Shown here: in pieces, positions 34,062 to 43,941 of the stretch
How the letters are laid out: every line of letters starts with the position of its first letter
Position numbering within the stretch: the stretch's first letter is position 1
Source: Methylophaga thalassica
GTDB lineage: Bacteria; Pseudomonadota; Gammaproteobacteria; Nitrosococcales; Methylophagaceae
Assembly (NCBI RefSeq): GCF_030159795.1
Contig: NZ_BSND01000003.1
Coordinates: 806,001 to 870,000 of the forward strand
Length of the DNA stretch: 64,000 nt
Reading direction: 5' to 3'
The notes under the pieces: model-generated
Database searches by the model: none
Seen by the model: the letters and a program-made list of their open reading frames with translations, nothing else
What the model was told of the DNA's origin: nothing
Position numbers and translations under genes: made by a program

Positions 34062-36272
34062 ATGAGAATGAAATCAACTTGTGTGATGATGGCACTGATA
34101 ATGGGTGGTATGCAGGTGTCGTTAGCAGATGAAGAAACGTCAAATACCAGCACTCTAGAATTAGATACCTTATCGGTTACAGCAAGTGCTGATGCCAGTG
34201 CTGAAGGACTCTCTCCAGCCTTTGCTGGTGGACAAGTCGCTGAAGGTGGGAGAGCAGGGATATTAGGCACGAAAGATAATTTAGATACACCATTCAGTAT
34301 AACCAGTTATACCAATGAATTTATTCAGGATAGACAAGCACAAAGTGTTGGGGATGTTTTACGAAATGATCCGACGGTCAGAGTAGCAAGGGGATTCGGT
34401 AATTTTCAGGAATCCTACTTTATACGAGGTTTTATATTGAACTCGGATGATGTGGCGTATAACGGTTTATATTCATTGTTACCACGTCAATATATTGCTA
34501 CAGAGTTATTTGAGCGGGTTGAAGTTCTGCGTGGTGCATCTGCTTTTCTTACTGGGGCTAACCCTAATGGTGGCGGTATAGGCGGAGCTATTAATCTTTT
34601 GCCTAAACGTGCCCCAAATTACGATTTGAACCGAATAACATTAGGCGCTTCAATAAACGATGAGCGTAATGGATCTGCTGATATTGCTCGACGGTTTGGT
34701 GAAAATGATGAATTTGGTATCAGGGTCAATGCCGCACATCATAACGGTGGTACATCGATTGATGATGAACAAGCAGAATTGAACTTATTCAATATAGGTT
34801 TGGATTACCAAGGCGACCGCCTAAGGTTATCAGCTGATATGGGGTATCAAAATCATCAGTTGGAGCAGACAAGAACAAATTTACGTTTGATGAACCAAGT
34901 TAGTAGTGTTCCATCGACGCCCAATGCAAGTGAGAACTGGGCTCAACCATGGTCCTACTCAAATGAAAAAGATTATTTTGGTACATTCAGAGGTGAATAT
35001 GATTTTACTGAGAATGTAACTGCTTGGGCCGCTTATGGGATGAGACATGGGGAAGAAGAAAATTCGCTCAGTAATCTAAATATTACAAATGGTATTACGG
35101 GAAATGGCACATTAAGTAGATTTGATAATGGCCGCATAGATCGTATTCAAACGGGTGAAGTAGGTATTAAAGGCAAGTTCAAAACTGGGTTTATCAAACA
35201 CGAATTGGTTGCAGCATATTCATACTTTGTTTCAGAGAAAAAGAATGCTTACCGCTTTGTTTCCATCCCTGGCGGAAGCAATTTGTATAATCCAACATAT
35301 TACTCAAGACCTGAGCTAGCAGATTTGTACAGCCCAAGATTAGGAAGCCGAGTAAGACTGAACAGCTTTGCACTTGGGGACACATTATCTTTTATGGATG
35401 ATAGGTTGATGCTCACTTTAGGCGCCCGTCATCAAACATTAAAAACAGAAGATTATGATTATAACGGTCAGACTGGATTGATTGGAAAGTATGATGATAG
35501 TGAAATTACACCTGCAATTGGTGCTGTATATAAACTAACCGATGAATTCTCTATATATACTAACTATATTGAGAGTTTAACCAAAGGTGATACGGCTGAT
35601 AGCACAACTGACAATGGATCTGGTGGTACGGTTGACGTTGTTAATGGAGGAGAATCTTTTGCCCCTTACGTTTCGGAGCAAAAAGAAATTGGCTTGAAAT
35701 ATGAAACAAGTAGCATTGGGGCTGGGCTAGCATATTTCACAACATCAAAACCACGTTCTTTTATGGATAAAAGTAATCCTGATAGGCCCGTTTTTAGACA
35801 ATCAGGAGAAGATGAGCATCAAGGCATTGAGCTGACTCTCTATGGTAAAGCGACTGATGATTTGAAGTTACTTGGTGGGGTGACATGGCTGGATGCGAAG
35901 CAAAAAGATACAGGAAATAGCAGTATTGATGGCAACCGAGTAATTGGCGTTGCCAAATTGCAAGCGACTGTTGGAGCTGAGTGGGATGTTCCGTCAGTTG
36001 ATGGGCTGGCATTTGATGGACGAGTTAACTACACAGGCTCTCGTTATGCAGATGATGCCAATACGCTTAAAGTTGATGACTGGACAACAGTTGATATTGG
36101 TGCGAAATATTTGGTTCAATTAGCAAATCAGGATCTGACTCTAAGAGCCCGTGTTGATAATTTATTTGATAGAGATTATTGGGCTTCAGTGGGTGGCTAT
36201 CCAGGTAATGGCTATCTGGTCCTCGGTGCCCCAAGAACTGTTTCAATCAGTGCAACGGTAGATTTCTATTAA
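34062..36272 (+). CDS. TonB-dependent siderophore receptor
   Basis: The 736-residue outer-membrane receptor has a signal peptide (cleavage near SLA/DEE), a TonB-box-like stretch (LDTLSVTA), a plug domain (about 75-190; DTPFSITSYTNEFIQDRQAQSVGDVLRNDPTVRV, RGFILNSDDVAYNG, VEVLRGASAFLTG) and a 22-strand barrel. The C-terminal strand ends TVSISATVDFY. The plug type is that of FhuA/FpvA-like ferric siderophore receptors. A Fur-like site upstream suggests iron repression. The siderophore cannot be told from the sequence, and no biosynthesis or ABC genes are adjacent. Confidence 0.92.
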   Translation: MRMKSTCVMMALIMGGMQVSLADEETSNTSTLELDTLSVTASADASAEGLSPAFAGGQVAEGGRAGILGTKDNLDTPFSITSYTNEFIQDRQAQSVGDVLRNDPTVRVARGFGNFQESYFIRGFILNSDDVAYNGLYSLLPRQYIATELFERVEVLRGASAFLTGANPNGGGIGGAINLLPKRAPNYDLNRITLGASINDERNGSADIARRFGENDEFGIRVNAAHHNGGTSIDDEQAELNLFNIGLDYQGDRLRLSADMGYQNHQLEQTRTNLRLMNQVSSVPSTPNASENWAQPWSYSNEKDYFGTFRGEYDFTENVTAWAAYGMRHGEEENSLSNLNITNGITGNGTLSRFDNGRIDRIQTGEVGIKGKFKTGFIKHELVAAYSYFVSEKKNAYRFVSIPGGSNLYNPTYYSRPELADLYSPRLGSRVRLNSFALGDTLSFMDDRLMLTLGARHQTLKTEDYDYNGQTGLIGKYDDSEITPAIGAVYKLTDEFSIYTNYIESLTKGDTADSTTDNGSGGTVDVVNGGESFAPYVSEQKEIGLKYETSSIGAGLAYFTTSKPRSFMDKSNPDRPVFRQSGEDEHQGIELTLYGKATDDLKLLGGVTWLDAKQKDTGNSSIDGNRVIGVAKLQATVGAEWDVPSVDGLAFDGRVNYTGSRYADDANTLKVDDWTTVDIGAKYLVQLANQDLTLRARVDNLFDRDYWASVGGYPGNGYLVLGAPRTVSISATVDFY

Positions 36273-36284
36273 TGTAACCATGTA

Positions 36285-36312
36285 TGAGCCCCTGCTGATC
36301 AATAGGGGCTCA
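36285..36312 (+). terminator. Hairpin after TonB receptor, possible terminator
   Basis: TGAGCCCC and GGGGCTCA form an 8-bp GC-rich stem with a 12-base loop. There is no strong T run, so it may be a weak or factor-aided terminator. Confidence 0.6.
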
Positions 36313-36490
36313 ACTTCGTCATGCTTTCTTGATCCCCATCAATTTTAATCGCTATTCCCCTTTATGACGCCTCGCAATAAGAGTAGGCTGATAGAAACTA
36401 TCATTTTTATCAAATGTCAGCTTGAGTAAGTCAAACCATTGTCATCTTACTTAGCTAGTCTGCACTGATATATAAAGCAAGGAGTCCTCT

Positions 36491-38887
36491 ATGAATAGCA
36501 CATTGTCTGCTACACCTCTTGATGTAAACGACGTGACAAATATTGATGCTTACTGGCGAGCCTGCAACTATCTTGCTGCTGGCATGATTTATCTGCAAGA
36601 CAACCCTCTACTGCGTGAACCACTTAAACCTGAACATATTAAAAATCGATTATTGGGGCATTGGGGAGCCAGTCCGGCATTAAGTTTTACTTATGTTCAC
36701 CTGAATAGATTGATTAATAAATACGATCTGGATGCGATTTTTCTGGCTGGTCCTGGTCATGGTGCACCAGGTGTATTAGCCCCAGTCTATCTCGAAGGAA
36801 CTTATTCAGAGGTTTATCCGAATAAAAGTGAAGACATTGACGGCCTCAAACACTTTTTTAAATCATTTTCTTTTCCAGGTGGCATTGGTAGTCACTGCAC
36901 CCCTGAAACACCGGGCTCGATTCATGAAGGGGGAGAGCTCGGCTATAGCGTTTCTCATGCGTTTGGGGCGGCATATGACAACCCGGATTTAGTTGTAGCG
37001 GTGATGGTCGGTGACGGCGAATCAGAAACCGGCCCACTAGCAACCTCTTGGCATTCAAATAAATTTCTCAATCCCAAAACAGATGGCGCTGTTTTACCCA
37101 TTCTCAATTTAAATGGTTACAAAATAAATAATCCGACAATTTTGTCTCGTATTTCACATGAAGAAATAGAGCTGTTATTCCGTGGTTATGGTTGGACACC
37201 ACATTTTGTCGAAGGCGATGATCCTGAAGTGATGCATCAAACCATGGCAAAAGTGATGGAAGAGTGCATTGTAGACATTCGTGAAACGCAACAACGTATC
37301 AGAGCATCTGGTAGTGATGAGAGACCACGCTGGCCGATGATCATTTTACGTACACCCAAAGGCTGGACTGGGCCAAAAGAGGTCGATGGTCACAAAGTGG
37401 AAGGTTTCTGGCGTGCTCACCAAGTGCCTCTGGGCGGTGTGAAAGACAACCCTGAACATCTTGCTCAGTTGGAAAGCTGGCTCAGAAGTTATGAGCCTGA
37501 AAAACTATTTACGGAAGCTGGACAACTGCAACCAGAATTAAAAGCACTGGCACCAAAAGGGAATAAACGGATGAGTGCCAGCCTGCATGCCAACGGTGGC
37601 TTAATGAGAAAATCACTGAAGATGCCTGATTTTCGTGATTATGCTGTTTCCATCGAAAAACCAGGTCAGAGTCTGGTGGAAAATACCCGGCCTTTAGGTC
37701 AGTTCCTTCGCGATATCATGAAGAAAAATATGTCTAATTTTCGGGTTTTCGGTCCAGATGAGAACAGCTCGAATAAGCTGGATAATATCTATGAAGTGAG
37801 TAAAAAAACATGGATGGCCGACTTGTTACCAGAAGATCAGGATGGTGGAGAATTGGCTCGCGATGGTCGCGTCATGGAAATGTTATCCGAACATACGCTG
37901 GAAGGTTGGCTGGAAGGCTATTTGTTAACCGGGCGACACGGTTTTTTTGCCAGTTATGAAGCCTTTATTCATGTGATTGATTCCATGTTTAATCAGCATG
38001 CAAAATGGCTGGATATCTGTAACAACGTGTCGTGGCGAGCACCAATATCCTCTCTCAATTTATTGATTACCTCTACAGTATGGCGCCAGGATCATAATGG
38101 CTTTACTCACCAGGATCCCGGTTTTTTAGACTTAGTCCTAAACAAGAGCCCAAAAGTCTGTCGTATATATCTGCCACCTGATGTGAATACCTTATTATCT
38201 GTTGCTGACCATTGTCTGAAAGCCAAAAATTACGTGAATGTGATCGTGGCCGACAAACAAAAACATTTCCAGTACCTTGATGTCGATGAGGCTGTGAAAC
38301 ACTGCACGAAAGGCGTCGGCATTTGGGAGTGGGCAAGTTCAGATGAGGGCGCTGAACCCGATGCCGTCGTAGTCGGTTGTGGTGATATTCCAACCCAAGA
38401 GGCTTTGGCTGCTATCGATCTGATTCATCAGTACTTTGATGATCTGAAGATTCGGTTCATTAATGTCGTCGATTTATTCAAACTCATCTCGGATAGTGAG
38501 CATCCGCACGGTCTGAGTGATAAAGACTTTGATAGCTTATTCACTAAAGATAAACCGGTAATATTTAACTTCCATGGCTATCCATGGTTGATTCATCGCT
38601 TGATTTATCGTCGGACTAACCATACTAATTTCCACGTTCATGGCTATAACGAAAAAGGCAATATCAATACACCACTGGAGTTAGCCATTCGTAATCAGAT
38701 TGATCGGTTTACGATCGCCATGGACATCATTGATAGAGTAGACCGTTTGCAAGGCATAGGTGCCCATGCCAAACAGCAATTACGCGATCATCAGATAAGT
38801 TGTAGTTTATATGCCTATGAGTATGGCGTTGATAAGCCTGAATTCGGTGATTGGAAGTGGGGTGATATGTCTGCGATAAAAGAATAA
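36491..38887 (+). CDS. xfp: Phosphoketolase (xylulose-5-phosphate/fructose-6-phosphate)
   Basis: The 798-residue TPP enzyme cleaves xylulose 5-phosphate or fructose 6-phosphate with phosphate to acetyl phosphate plus a triose or tetrose phosphate. Recognisable marks are [39 protein letters not shown] and the TPP-binding GDGESETGP. The length is normal for the family. Acetate kinase follows after 4 bp, so the pair converts sugar phosphate to acetate and ATP. In a ribulose-monophosphate methylotroph this would draw on the same sugar pool; that link is inferred. AAGGAG precedes the ATG. Confidence 0.96.
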   Translation: MNSTLSATPLDVNDVTNIDAYWRACNYLAAGMIYLQDNPLLREPLKPEHIKNRLLGHWGASPALSFTYVHLNRLINKYDLDAIFLAGPGHGAPGVLAPVYLEGTYSEVYPNKSEDIDGLKHFFKSFSFPGGIGSHCTPETPGSIHEGGELGYSVSHAFGAAYDNPDLVVAVMVGDGESETGPLATSWHSNKFLNPKTDGAVLPILNLNGYKINNPTILSRISHEEIELLFRGYGWTPHFVEGDDPEVMHQTMAKVMEECIVDIRETQQRIRASGSDERPRWPMIILRTPKGWTGPKEVDGHKVEGFWRAHQVPLGGVKDNPEHLAQLESWLRSYEPEKLFTEAGQLQPELKALAPKGNKRMSASLHANGGLMRKSLKMPDFRDYAVSIEKPGQSLVENTRPLGQFLRDIMKKNMSNFRVFGPDENSSNKLDNIYEVSKKTWMADLLPEDQDGGELARDGRVMEMLSEHTLEGWLEGYLLTGRHGFFASYEAFIHVIDSMFNQHAKWLDICNNVSWRAPISSLNLLITSTVWRQDHNGFTHQDPGFLDLVLNKSPKVCRIYLPPDVNTLLSVADHCLKAKNYVNVIVADKQKHFQYLDVDEAVKHCTKGVGIWEWASSDEGAEPDAVVVGCGDIPTQEALAAIDLIHQYFDDLKIRFINVVDLFKLISDSEHPHGLSDKDFDSLFTKDKPVIFNFHGYPWLIHRLIYRRTNHTNFHVHGYNEKGNINTPLELAIRNQIDRFTIAMDIIDRVDRLQGIGAHAKQQLRDHQISCSLYAYEYGVDKPEFGDWKWGDMSAIKE

Positions 38888-38891
38888 GGTC

Positions 38892-40103
38892 ATGAGAACA
38901 CAACCTGTCATTCTGGTGCTTAACAGTGGTAGCTCATCTGTTAAATATAAATTAATTCAGCTCAAGGATGAGACTGTTTTATTGGAAGGTCGTATACAAG
39001 GTATAGGCGAGTCATCAGCGACACATCATGTTTCAGTGGCAGATGGATTGACGGGTAAGTATGAGCAACCTCAGTCTGCTATTGAAATTCTTGATCATCA
39101 AGCGGCATTTGAATGTATAGCAGATGATTTGCAGCGCTTTTTTAAACAGTCATCAGACATACAGTTAAATGTCATTGGCCATCGTGTTGTCCATGGCGGA
39201 GCTGTTTTTTTCGCCCCTGTTGAATTGAATAACGATGTTCTGACAACGATTGAATCCTATCAACATCTGGCACCACAGCATTTACCCGGTAATATTGCAG
39301 GCATAAAAACCTGCCAGGAACTCTTTTCTGAGGTCAGACAATTTGCCGTTTTTGATACTGACTTTCATCAGAGCATTCCTGAGCATATTTATCGTTATGC
39401 TGTACCAGGTGACTGGTACGAAAATCATGGTGTACGCCGCTATGGGTTTCATGGTCTCTCTCATCAATATGTTGCTCAGCAAGCAGCACATCATCTGGAT
39501 AAACCACTGAATGGACTTAACTTAATTACCTTGCATCTGGGTAATGGTGCCAGCGCCTGTGCTATCAAAAATGGTCAGAGTTTTGATACCTCTATGGGGT
39601 TTACCCCTTTACAGGGCCTTATGATGGGAAACCGCAGCGGTGATCTTGATGCGGCTGTACCTTTGTATATACAAGAACAGACAGGCATTTCTGCAGAACA
39701 GCTAGAGCATCAGCTTAATTTTGAATCCGGTTTAGTGGCCATCACTGGCACACATGATATGGCTGAGATTCAGAATCGAGCTGAGCAGGGCGATAAAGAA
39801 GCGAGTTTAGCGATTCAAATGTATGTGCACCAACTTCGCCGTTATATCGGTGCTTATCTGGTGAGTTTAGGCCGAGTAGATGCGCTGATATTTACGGGCG
39901 GTATCGGTGAAAATGCATCGATAATTCGCGAACTGGCCTGTGATGAATTAGGCCGATATGGTGTAGTGATTAACTCAGAAGACAATAAGCAGCTTAAAGA
40001 TGCTGTTTCAGCAATTCACCATCTGAGGAGTGATGTGCCTATCTTGGTGATAAAAACAGATGAAGAAAAACAGATCGCGCGTAATATCGCTCGCTATTTA
40101 TAG
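38892..40103 (+). CDS. ackA: Acetate kinase
   Basis: The 403-residue enzyme converts acetyl phosphate and ADP to acetate and ATP. Family motifs are VLNSGSSSVKYKL at the N-terminus, RYGFHGLSHQYV, LGNGASACAIKNG and FTGGIGENASIIRE. It is adjacent to phosphoketolase, with the start 4 bp after its stop, and no phosphotransacetylase gene is present. A hairpin follows. Confidence 0.96.
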   Translation: MRTQPVILVLNSGSSSVKYKLIQLKDETVLLEGRIQGIGESSATHHVSVADGLTGKYEQPQSAIEILDHQAAFECIADDLQRFFKQSSDIQLNVIGHRVVHGGAVFFAPVELNNDVLTTIESYQHLAPQHLPGNIAGIKTCQELFSEVRQFAVFDTDFHQSIPEHIYRYAVPGDWYENHGVRRYGFHGLSHQYVAQQAAHHLDKPLNGLNLITLHLGNGASACAIKNGQSFDTSMGFTPLQGLMMGNRSGDLDAAVPLYIQEQTGISAEQLEHQLNFESGLVAITGTHDMAEIQNRAEQGDKEASLAIQMYVHQLRRYIGAYLVSLGRVDALIFTGGIGENASIIRELACDELGRYGVVINSEDNKQLKDAVSAIHHLRSDVPILVIKTDEEKQIARNIARYL

Positions 40104-40114
40104 CGTTAAAAAGA

Positions 40115-40137
40115 AAAGGCATCCAATGGATGCCTTT
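40115..40137. terminator. Terminator between ackA and the cupin gene
   Basis: AAAGGCATCC-AAT-GGATGCCTTT is a 10-bp stem placed between convergent genes. The A and T runs are within the stem base, which fits a bidirectional terminator. Confidence 0.8.
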
Positions 40138-40146
40138 ATCAAAAAA

Positions 40147-40422
40147 CTAATCGTAACTGTAATGTTTACGTAATGTTTTTGTGACTTTCCAGAAACTTTT
40201 TAAACCAGCAGGAAACTCAACATAGTCACCAGCAACAACGGTAACAGGTGCTTCGCCATCTGGAGTGACAACGATTTCGCCTTCTAAAATATAGGCTTTT
40301 TCAGTTTCATCGAAGTCCAGTCTGAATTCAGTAACAGGACAATCCCAGATTTCCCAACCCGCAACGCCTAATTCTTGTAAACGTGCTTCACTTGGGTTTT
40401 TTTCAATTATAATTTCAGGCAT
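40147..40422 (-). CDS. Small cupin-domain protein
   Basis: This is a 91-residue single cupin of the EutQ/DUF861-like type (EKAYILEGEIVVTPDGE, then VAGDYVEFPAGLKSFWKV). The usual metal-binding histidines of the first motif are replaced by Tyr/Glu, so metal-dependent catalysis is doubtful. Function is unknown. Confidence 0.8.
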   Translation of the reverse strand: MPEIIIEKNPSEARLQELGVAGWEIWDCPVTEFRLDFDETEKAYILEGEIVVTPDGEAPVTVVAGDYVEFPAGLKSFWKVTKTLRKHYSYD

Positions 40423-40597
40423 AGTGATCTCTAAAATATCAATGTTGATAGCTCAATCTCACAGTGAGTAAGCCGCTATTGCCATAAGGGCAGGCGAATA
40501 ATAACAGAAAGCAACTAACAAGAAGGATTCTTGTCGCACTCATTATATAATTGACACCCTATTCTTAATGAAGAGAGTAGTGTCTAGGAGGCGGGAA

Positions 40598-41713
40598 ATG
40601 GATGCAAAAGTAATATCGCTTCTGGCGAATAAACCAGATACGCTCAATGGACGCTTGCAAGTGCTTAATGAATGTTTGCGGCAGAGTTTAACTCAAATAA
40701 CGCATTCATCTTGCCTGCTTTATGACGAGAAAACAGATTCACTGAAAAAATTTCTGAGTAGTCATCATTTCACTAATGATGGATATGCAGACAGTCTTCG
40801 TTTAAAGCCAAATCAGGCACTCTTTACATTATGTCAACAAGAAGAAGGTAAGCTCGTATTATTCGATGCTGACGAACCGGTTTGGCAACATTTTAAACAA
40901 GATCCACAAAGTCATGCGGCGTTCATTATCCCCATCAAACAAGGACAAAGATTCATTGGTTTTGTTTGTTTTGAGATGGCGTCTTCGCCTGATAATCTGA
41001 GCGATGCAGAAAAAATTACCTTGAGTTTATACGGTCAGTATATCTCCATGATGATCAATGAAGAATTATCACTGGTTAATACGCTCATGGCGACAGTCAG
41101 GGCTGCCAGAGATTTCACTGACTTCAGAGATTTTGAAACAGGCTTACATCTTGATCGTATGGCCTGTTATGCCAGGATTATTGCCACGCACTTGGCTAAG
41201 AAGTATCGCTTAAGTGATGAATTTATTGAACATGTGTATTTATTTGCCCGCTTGCATGATATTGGCAAAATCGGTATCTCTGACACTATTCTTAATAAAC
41301 CCGGTCGATTAGATGATGATGAACGTAGCATTATGAAAACGCATGTTATCAAGGGGATAGATATGCTTGAGCAAGTGCTTAATGACTACAACCTGGTAGA
41401 TATGCGTGATACCGATATGATGCGTAATATCGTTGCCTGTCATCATGAATATATCGACGGTTCAGGCTATCCAAAAGGTCTGAAAGGGGATGAGATTCCT
41501 CTGGAAGCCAGAATTGCAACCGTGGCAGACATCTTTGATGCGCTGACTTGTCAGCGTCCCTACAAAAAACCGTGGCCTTTAGACGATGCCATAGCTGAAC
41601 TGGAAAAAATGCAACAGGCGAATAAATTAGATGCAGAGTGTGTTGCTGCTGTTAGAGAAAATAAAGCAGAGTTTGAAAAGGTAATGAAGGAACTGTCTGA
41701 CGACAAAAAGTAG
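40598..41713 (+). CDS. HD-GYP c-di-GMP phosphodiesterase with GAF-like sensor
   Basis: The 371-residue cytoplasmic protein has an N-terminal GAF-like domain (about 1-160) and an HD-GYP domain (about 170-365). The HD motif is LHDIGKIGI and the GYP motif is HHEYIDGSGYPKGL, both intact, so it should hydrolyse c-di-GMP to GMP. ATG 40598 is chosen because AGGAGG lies five bases upstream; ATG 40568 lacks a site. It opposes the three cyclases of the window. Confidence 0.9.
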   Translation: MDAKVISLLANKPDTLNGRLQVLNECLRQSLTQITHSSCLLYDEKTDSLKKFLSSHHFTNDGYADSLRLKPNQALFTLCQQEEGKLVLFDADEPVWQHFKQDPQSHAAFIIPIKQGQRFIGFVCFEMASSPDNLSDAEKITLSLYGQYISMMINEELSLVNTLMATVRAARDFTDFRDFETGLHLDRMACYARIIATHLAKKYRLSDEFIEHVYLFARLHDIGKIGISDTILNKPGRLDDDERSIMKTHVIKGIDMLEQVLNDYNLVDMRDTDMMRNIVACHHEYIDGSGYPKGLKGDEIPLEARIATVADIFDALTCQRPYKKPWPLDDAIAELEKMQQANKLDAECVAAVRENKAEFEKVMKELSDDKK

Positions 41714-41750
41714 TTATCACTAGAGAAAAAGCCCTCAAGTGATAACTACT
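41709..41750. terminator. Long hairpin after HD-GYP gene, possible terminator
   Basis: AGTAGTTATCACT and its complement (41738-41750) form a 13-bp stem with a 16-base loop, between the convergent HD-GYP and lipoprotein genes. There is no clear T run, so the call is tentative. Confidence 0.5.
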
Positions 41751-41759
41751 CAATAGCTT

Positions 41760-42083
41760 CTAAAATGTCAGCGTAGCGGCCATTTCGTCATTGATCTTGA
41801 CTAAACACGTCAAATCTTTTTTCAACTTCCATTTGCAGTCTGAAGTCACGGTCATGCCTTCATATTCACCACTAAAATGACCATCATCGTAGTTGTATGA
41901 TAGCTGGCCATCAATCACCACATTGCCGTTAATTAAGACTTGATGTTCAAAGCTGATTTGATCAAAGCGGCCATAGACTTCCACTTGTTGTTCAGCACCC
42001 GCCGGACGATAGTACTGCTTTGGGGATGCCGAAGTACAGCCGAGTAATGTTGCCAGCAGTGCGGCGATGATGATCTTTTTCAT
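41760..42083 (-). CDS. Small lipoprotein, unknown function
   Basis: This is a 107-residue protein with a lipoprotein signal peptide (IIIAALLATLLGC, lipobox Cys16). The mature part is beta-rich and has two further cysteines. I do not recognise the family. Confidence 0.65.
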   Translation of the reverse strand: MKKIIIAALLATLLGCTSASPKQYYRPAGAEQQVEVYGRFDQISFEHQVLINGNVVIDGQLSYNYDDGHFSGEYEGMTVTSDCKWKLKKDLTCLVKINDEMAATLTF

Positions 42084-42154
42084 ATGTGATTCCAGTAAAA
42101 AGTAAATAAGCCTGTTTATACTACAAAAAACCGCTTTGAACGCCTAATGTGATT

Positions 42155-43099
42155 TCACAGCATATTTAACAATACCGTCAGTGTCAGTAATGAAATAACA
42201 GTGGAAAACATGATAGTTTGTGCTGTGATAAAGGCATCCCGTTGGTAAAACTCGGCAAGCATAAAAGGGCCAGTGCCTGTCGGTAATGCGGCCAGTAAGA
42301 CGGCCATCATGGCTAATGTCCTATCCATATCAAACACCCAGAACGCCAATGCGGTGACCAGAAGCGGTTGTATGGCGAGTTTTGTAAAGGTTAATACCCA
42401 GGCAACACGTTTCTCGTTGTCGCTATTATTTGGCATTTCACTGCGGCTACTTGCCAGAAACAAGCCTAAGCTCACCAATGCACATGGACTAGCAGAGTCA
42501 GACAAAAGATGGAGAAATGTTTCAACACTGTCGGGAATGGTCAAACCTGACGCGGCAACTATTACACCGGCGATGGGGGAAACAACTAATGGGTTACGAA
42601 ATACGGCAGATAACACACTTTTTATCCGTAAGCGGAACGCTTTCTCAGCCTGTAAACCGGTTTCGATTAACATGATGGCAATAGAAAATAAGATACAAAC
42701 CACAATAATGGACGCAATCGTTGTGGGTATCTGACTGGATGCACCGAACACCAAAAATAATAAAGGAAAACCAACATAGCCGGTATTGGAATAGGCCGCC
42801 GCTACGCCATCAACACTGGCATCCGCTAAATGCTTGCCCTGCGAAAGTCGCCAGACAAGAATCAGTAAAAAGATTATGCCGGTACCCAATAAATAAACGT
42901 TTATAAAAGCAGGTAGAAATAAAGCCTGCCAGTGGCTATGTGCCATAATGTCGAACAACAAGGCCGGTAAGGCAAGCCAGACGACATAACGATTTAATTC
43001 ACTGGCGGCAGTTGGGCCAAGTACACCGGTTTTTCTACTGATAAAACCCGCCGCAATCAGCCCAAAAATGGGCAACAAAATAGAAAGTGTATTTAGCAT
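42155..43099 (-). CDS. AEC-family (auxin efflux carrier-like) transporter
   Basis: The 314-residue inner-membrane protein has about ten hydrophobic segments arranged in two halves and the AEC marks SNTGYVGFPLLFLVFG and ALPTGTGPFMLAEFY. Bacterial members export or import small organic acids such as malate. The substrate is unknown. ATG 43099 is chosen; a TTG at 43123 would add eight polar residues. Confidence 0.85.
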   Translation of the reverse strand: MLNTLSILLPIFGLIAAGFISRKTGVLGPTAASELNRYVVWLALPALLFDIMAHSHWQALFLPAFINVYLLGTGIIFLLILVWRLSQGKHLADASVDGVAAAYSNTGYVGFPLLFLVFGASSQIPTTIASIIVVCILFSIAIMLIETGLQAEKAFRLRIKSVLSAVFRNPLVVSPIAGVIVAASGLTIPDSVETFLHLLSDSASPCALVSLGLFLASSRSEMPNNSDNEKRVAWVLTFTKLAIQPLLVTALAFWVFDMDRTLAMMAVLLAALPTGTGPFMLAEFYQRDAFITAQTIMFSTVISLLTLTVLLNML

Positions 43100-43192
43100 G
43101 GAATGTATAGCTTTGTATCGCAATGCTAAATAATATCAGGATGATCATAAGGTGCCTAATTAACCAGGCCAGAGGAAAAAACAAAGGCAAAT

Positions 43193-43891
43193 ATGCTGAA
43201 TAAAATCAGACGTTTTTTTATAAAGTTAATGCTCTATAGCATGCTGGGCTGGCTAGTGATAAGCCTGCTTATCGTTTTACCGTTTCGTTGGTTAAACCCA
43301 CCAGTCAGTATGGTGATGGTGGAACGCTGGCTGACCCATGATGATTATACGATTCATCAACGCTGGCTGAGCTGGGAGCAAATTCCCAAAAAAGTGGCGC
43401 TTGCGGTGATTACCTCTGAAGATCAGCGTTTTCCTCTGCATCAGGGCTTTGACGTTGATGCCATTATGAAGGCACTTAACGAAGCTGAGGATGGCGGACG
43501 GTTACGTGGTGCCAGCACCATTAGTCAGCAGGTCGCTAAAAATATGTTCCTGTGGACAGGTAGAAGCTGGATAAGGAAAGGTTTGGAAGTCTGGTTTACT
43601 TCTTTAATCGAACTGACCTGGGGCAAGCAACGTATTCTGGAAGTGTATTTGAATATTGCCGAGTGGGGGAAAGGTGTTTTTGGTATTGAAGCCGCCAGTG
43701 AATATCACTTTGCCAAACAGGCTTCACAACTGACGGATATGCAAGCCGCACTGTTGGCATCAACCCTGCCTAGTCCGTTGAAATATGATCCTGCAAGACC
43801 CGCCCAACATCTTATTGACCGGGCGCGCTGGAACTTGGCACAGCAACGTAAATTAGGTGGCACTAACTGGTTAGCCCCAATATCAGAATAA
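43193..43891 (+). CDS. mtgA: Monofunctional biosynthetic peptidoglycan transglycosylase
   Basis: The 232-residue protein polymerises lipid II into glycan strands at the inner membrane. One N-terminal membrane helix (about 12-34) precedes a GT51 domain with the catalytic Glu76 (VITSEDQRFPLHQGFD), the GASTISQQVAKNMFLW motif and the RKGLEVWFT-LIE-WGKQRILEVYLN block. The length and single domain match MtgA, and no transpeptidase domain is present. Confidence 0.94.
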   Translation: MLNKIRRFFIKLMLYSMLGWLVISLLIVLPFRWLNPPVSMVMVERWLTHDDYTIHQRWLSWEQIPKKVALAVITSEDQRFPLHQGFDVDAIMKALNEAEDGGRLRGASTISQQVAKNMFLWTGRSWIRKGLEVWFTSLIELTWGKQRILEVYLNIAEWGKGVFGIEAASEYHFAKQASQLTDMQAALLASTLPSPLKYDPARPAQHLIDRARWNLAQQRKLGGTNWLAPISE

Positions 43892-43925
43892 AAAAACCGC
43901 CAGTACTAGAAGGTGTACTGGCGGT
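43891..43925 (-). terminator. Terminator for the Cys-repeat lipoprotein gene
   Basis: An 11-bp stem (ACCGCCAGTAC / GTACTGGCGGT) with an 8-base loop is followed by a T run on the minus strand only. It ends the minus-strand gene and lies just after mtgA. Confidence 0.85.
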
Positions 43926-43941
43926 ACCGAGGACGAGAGAG

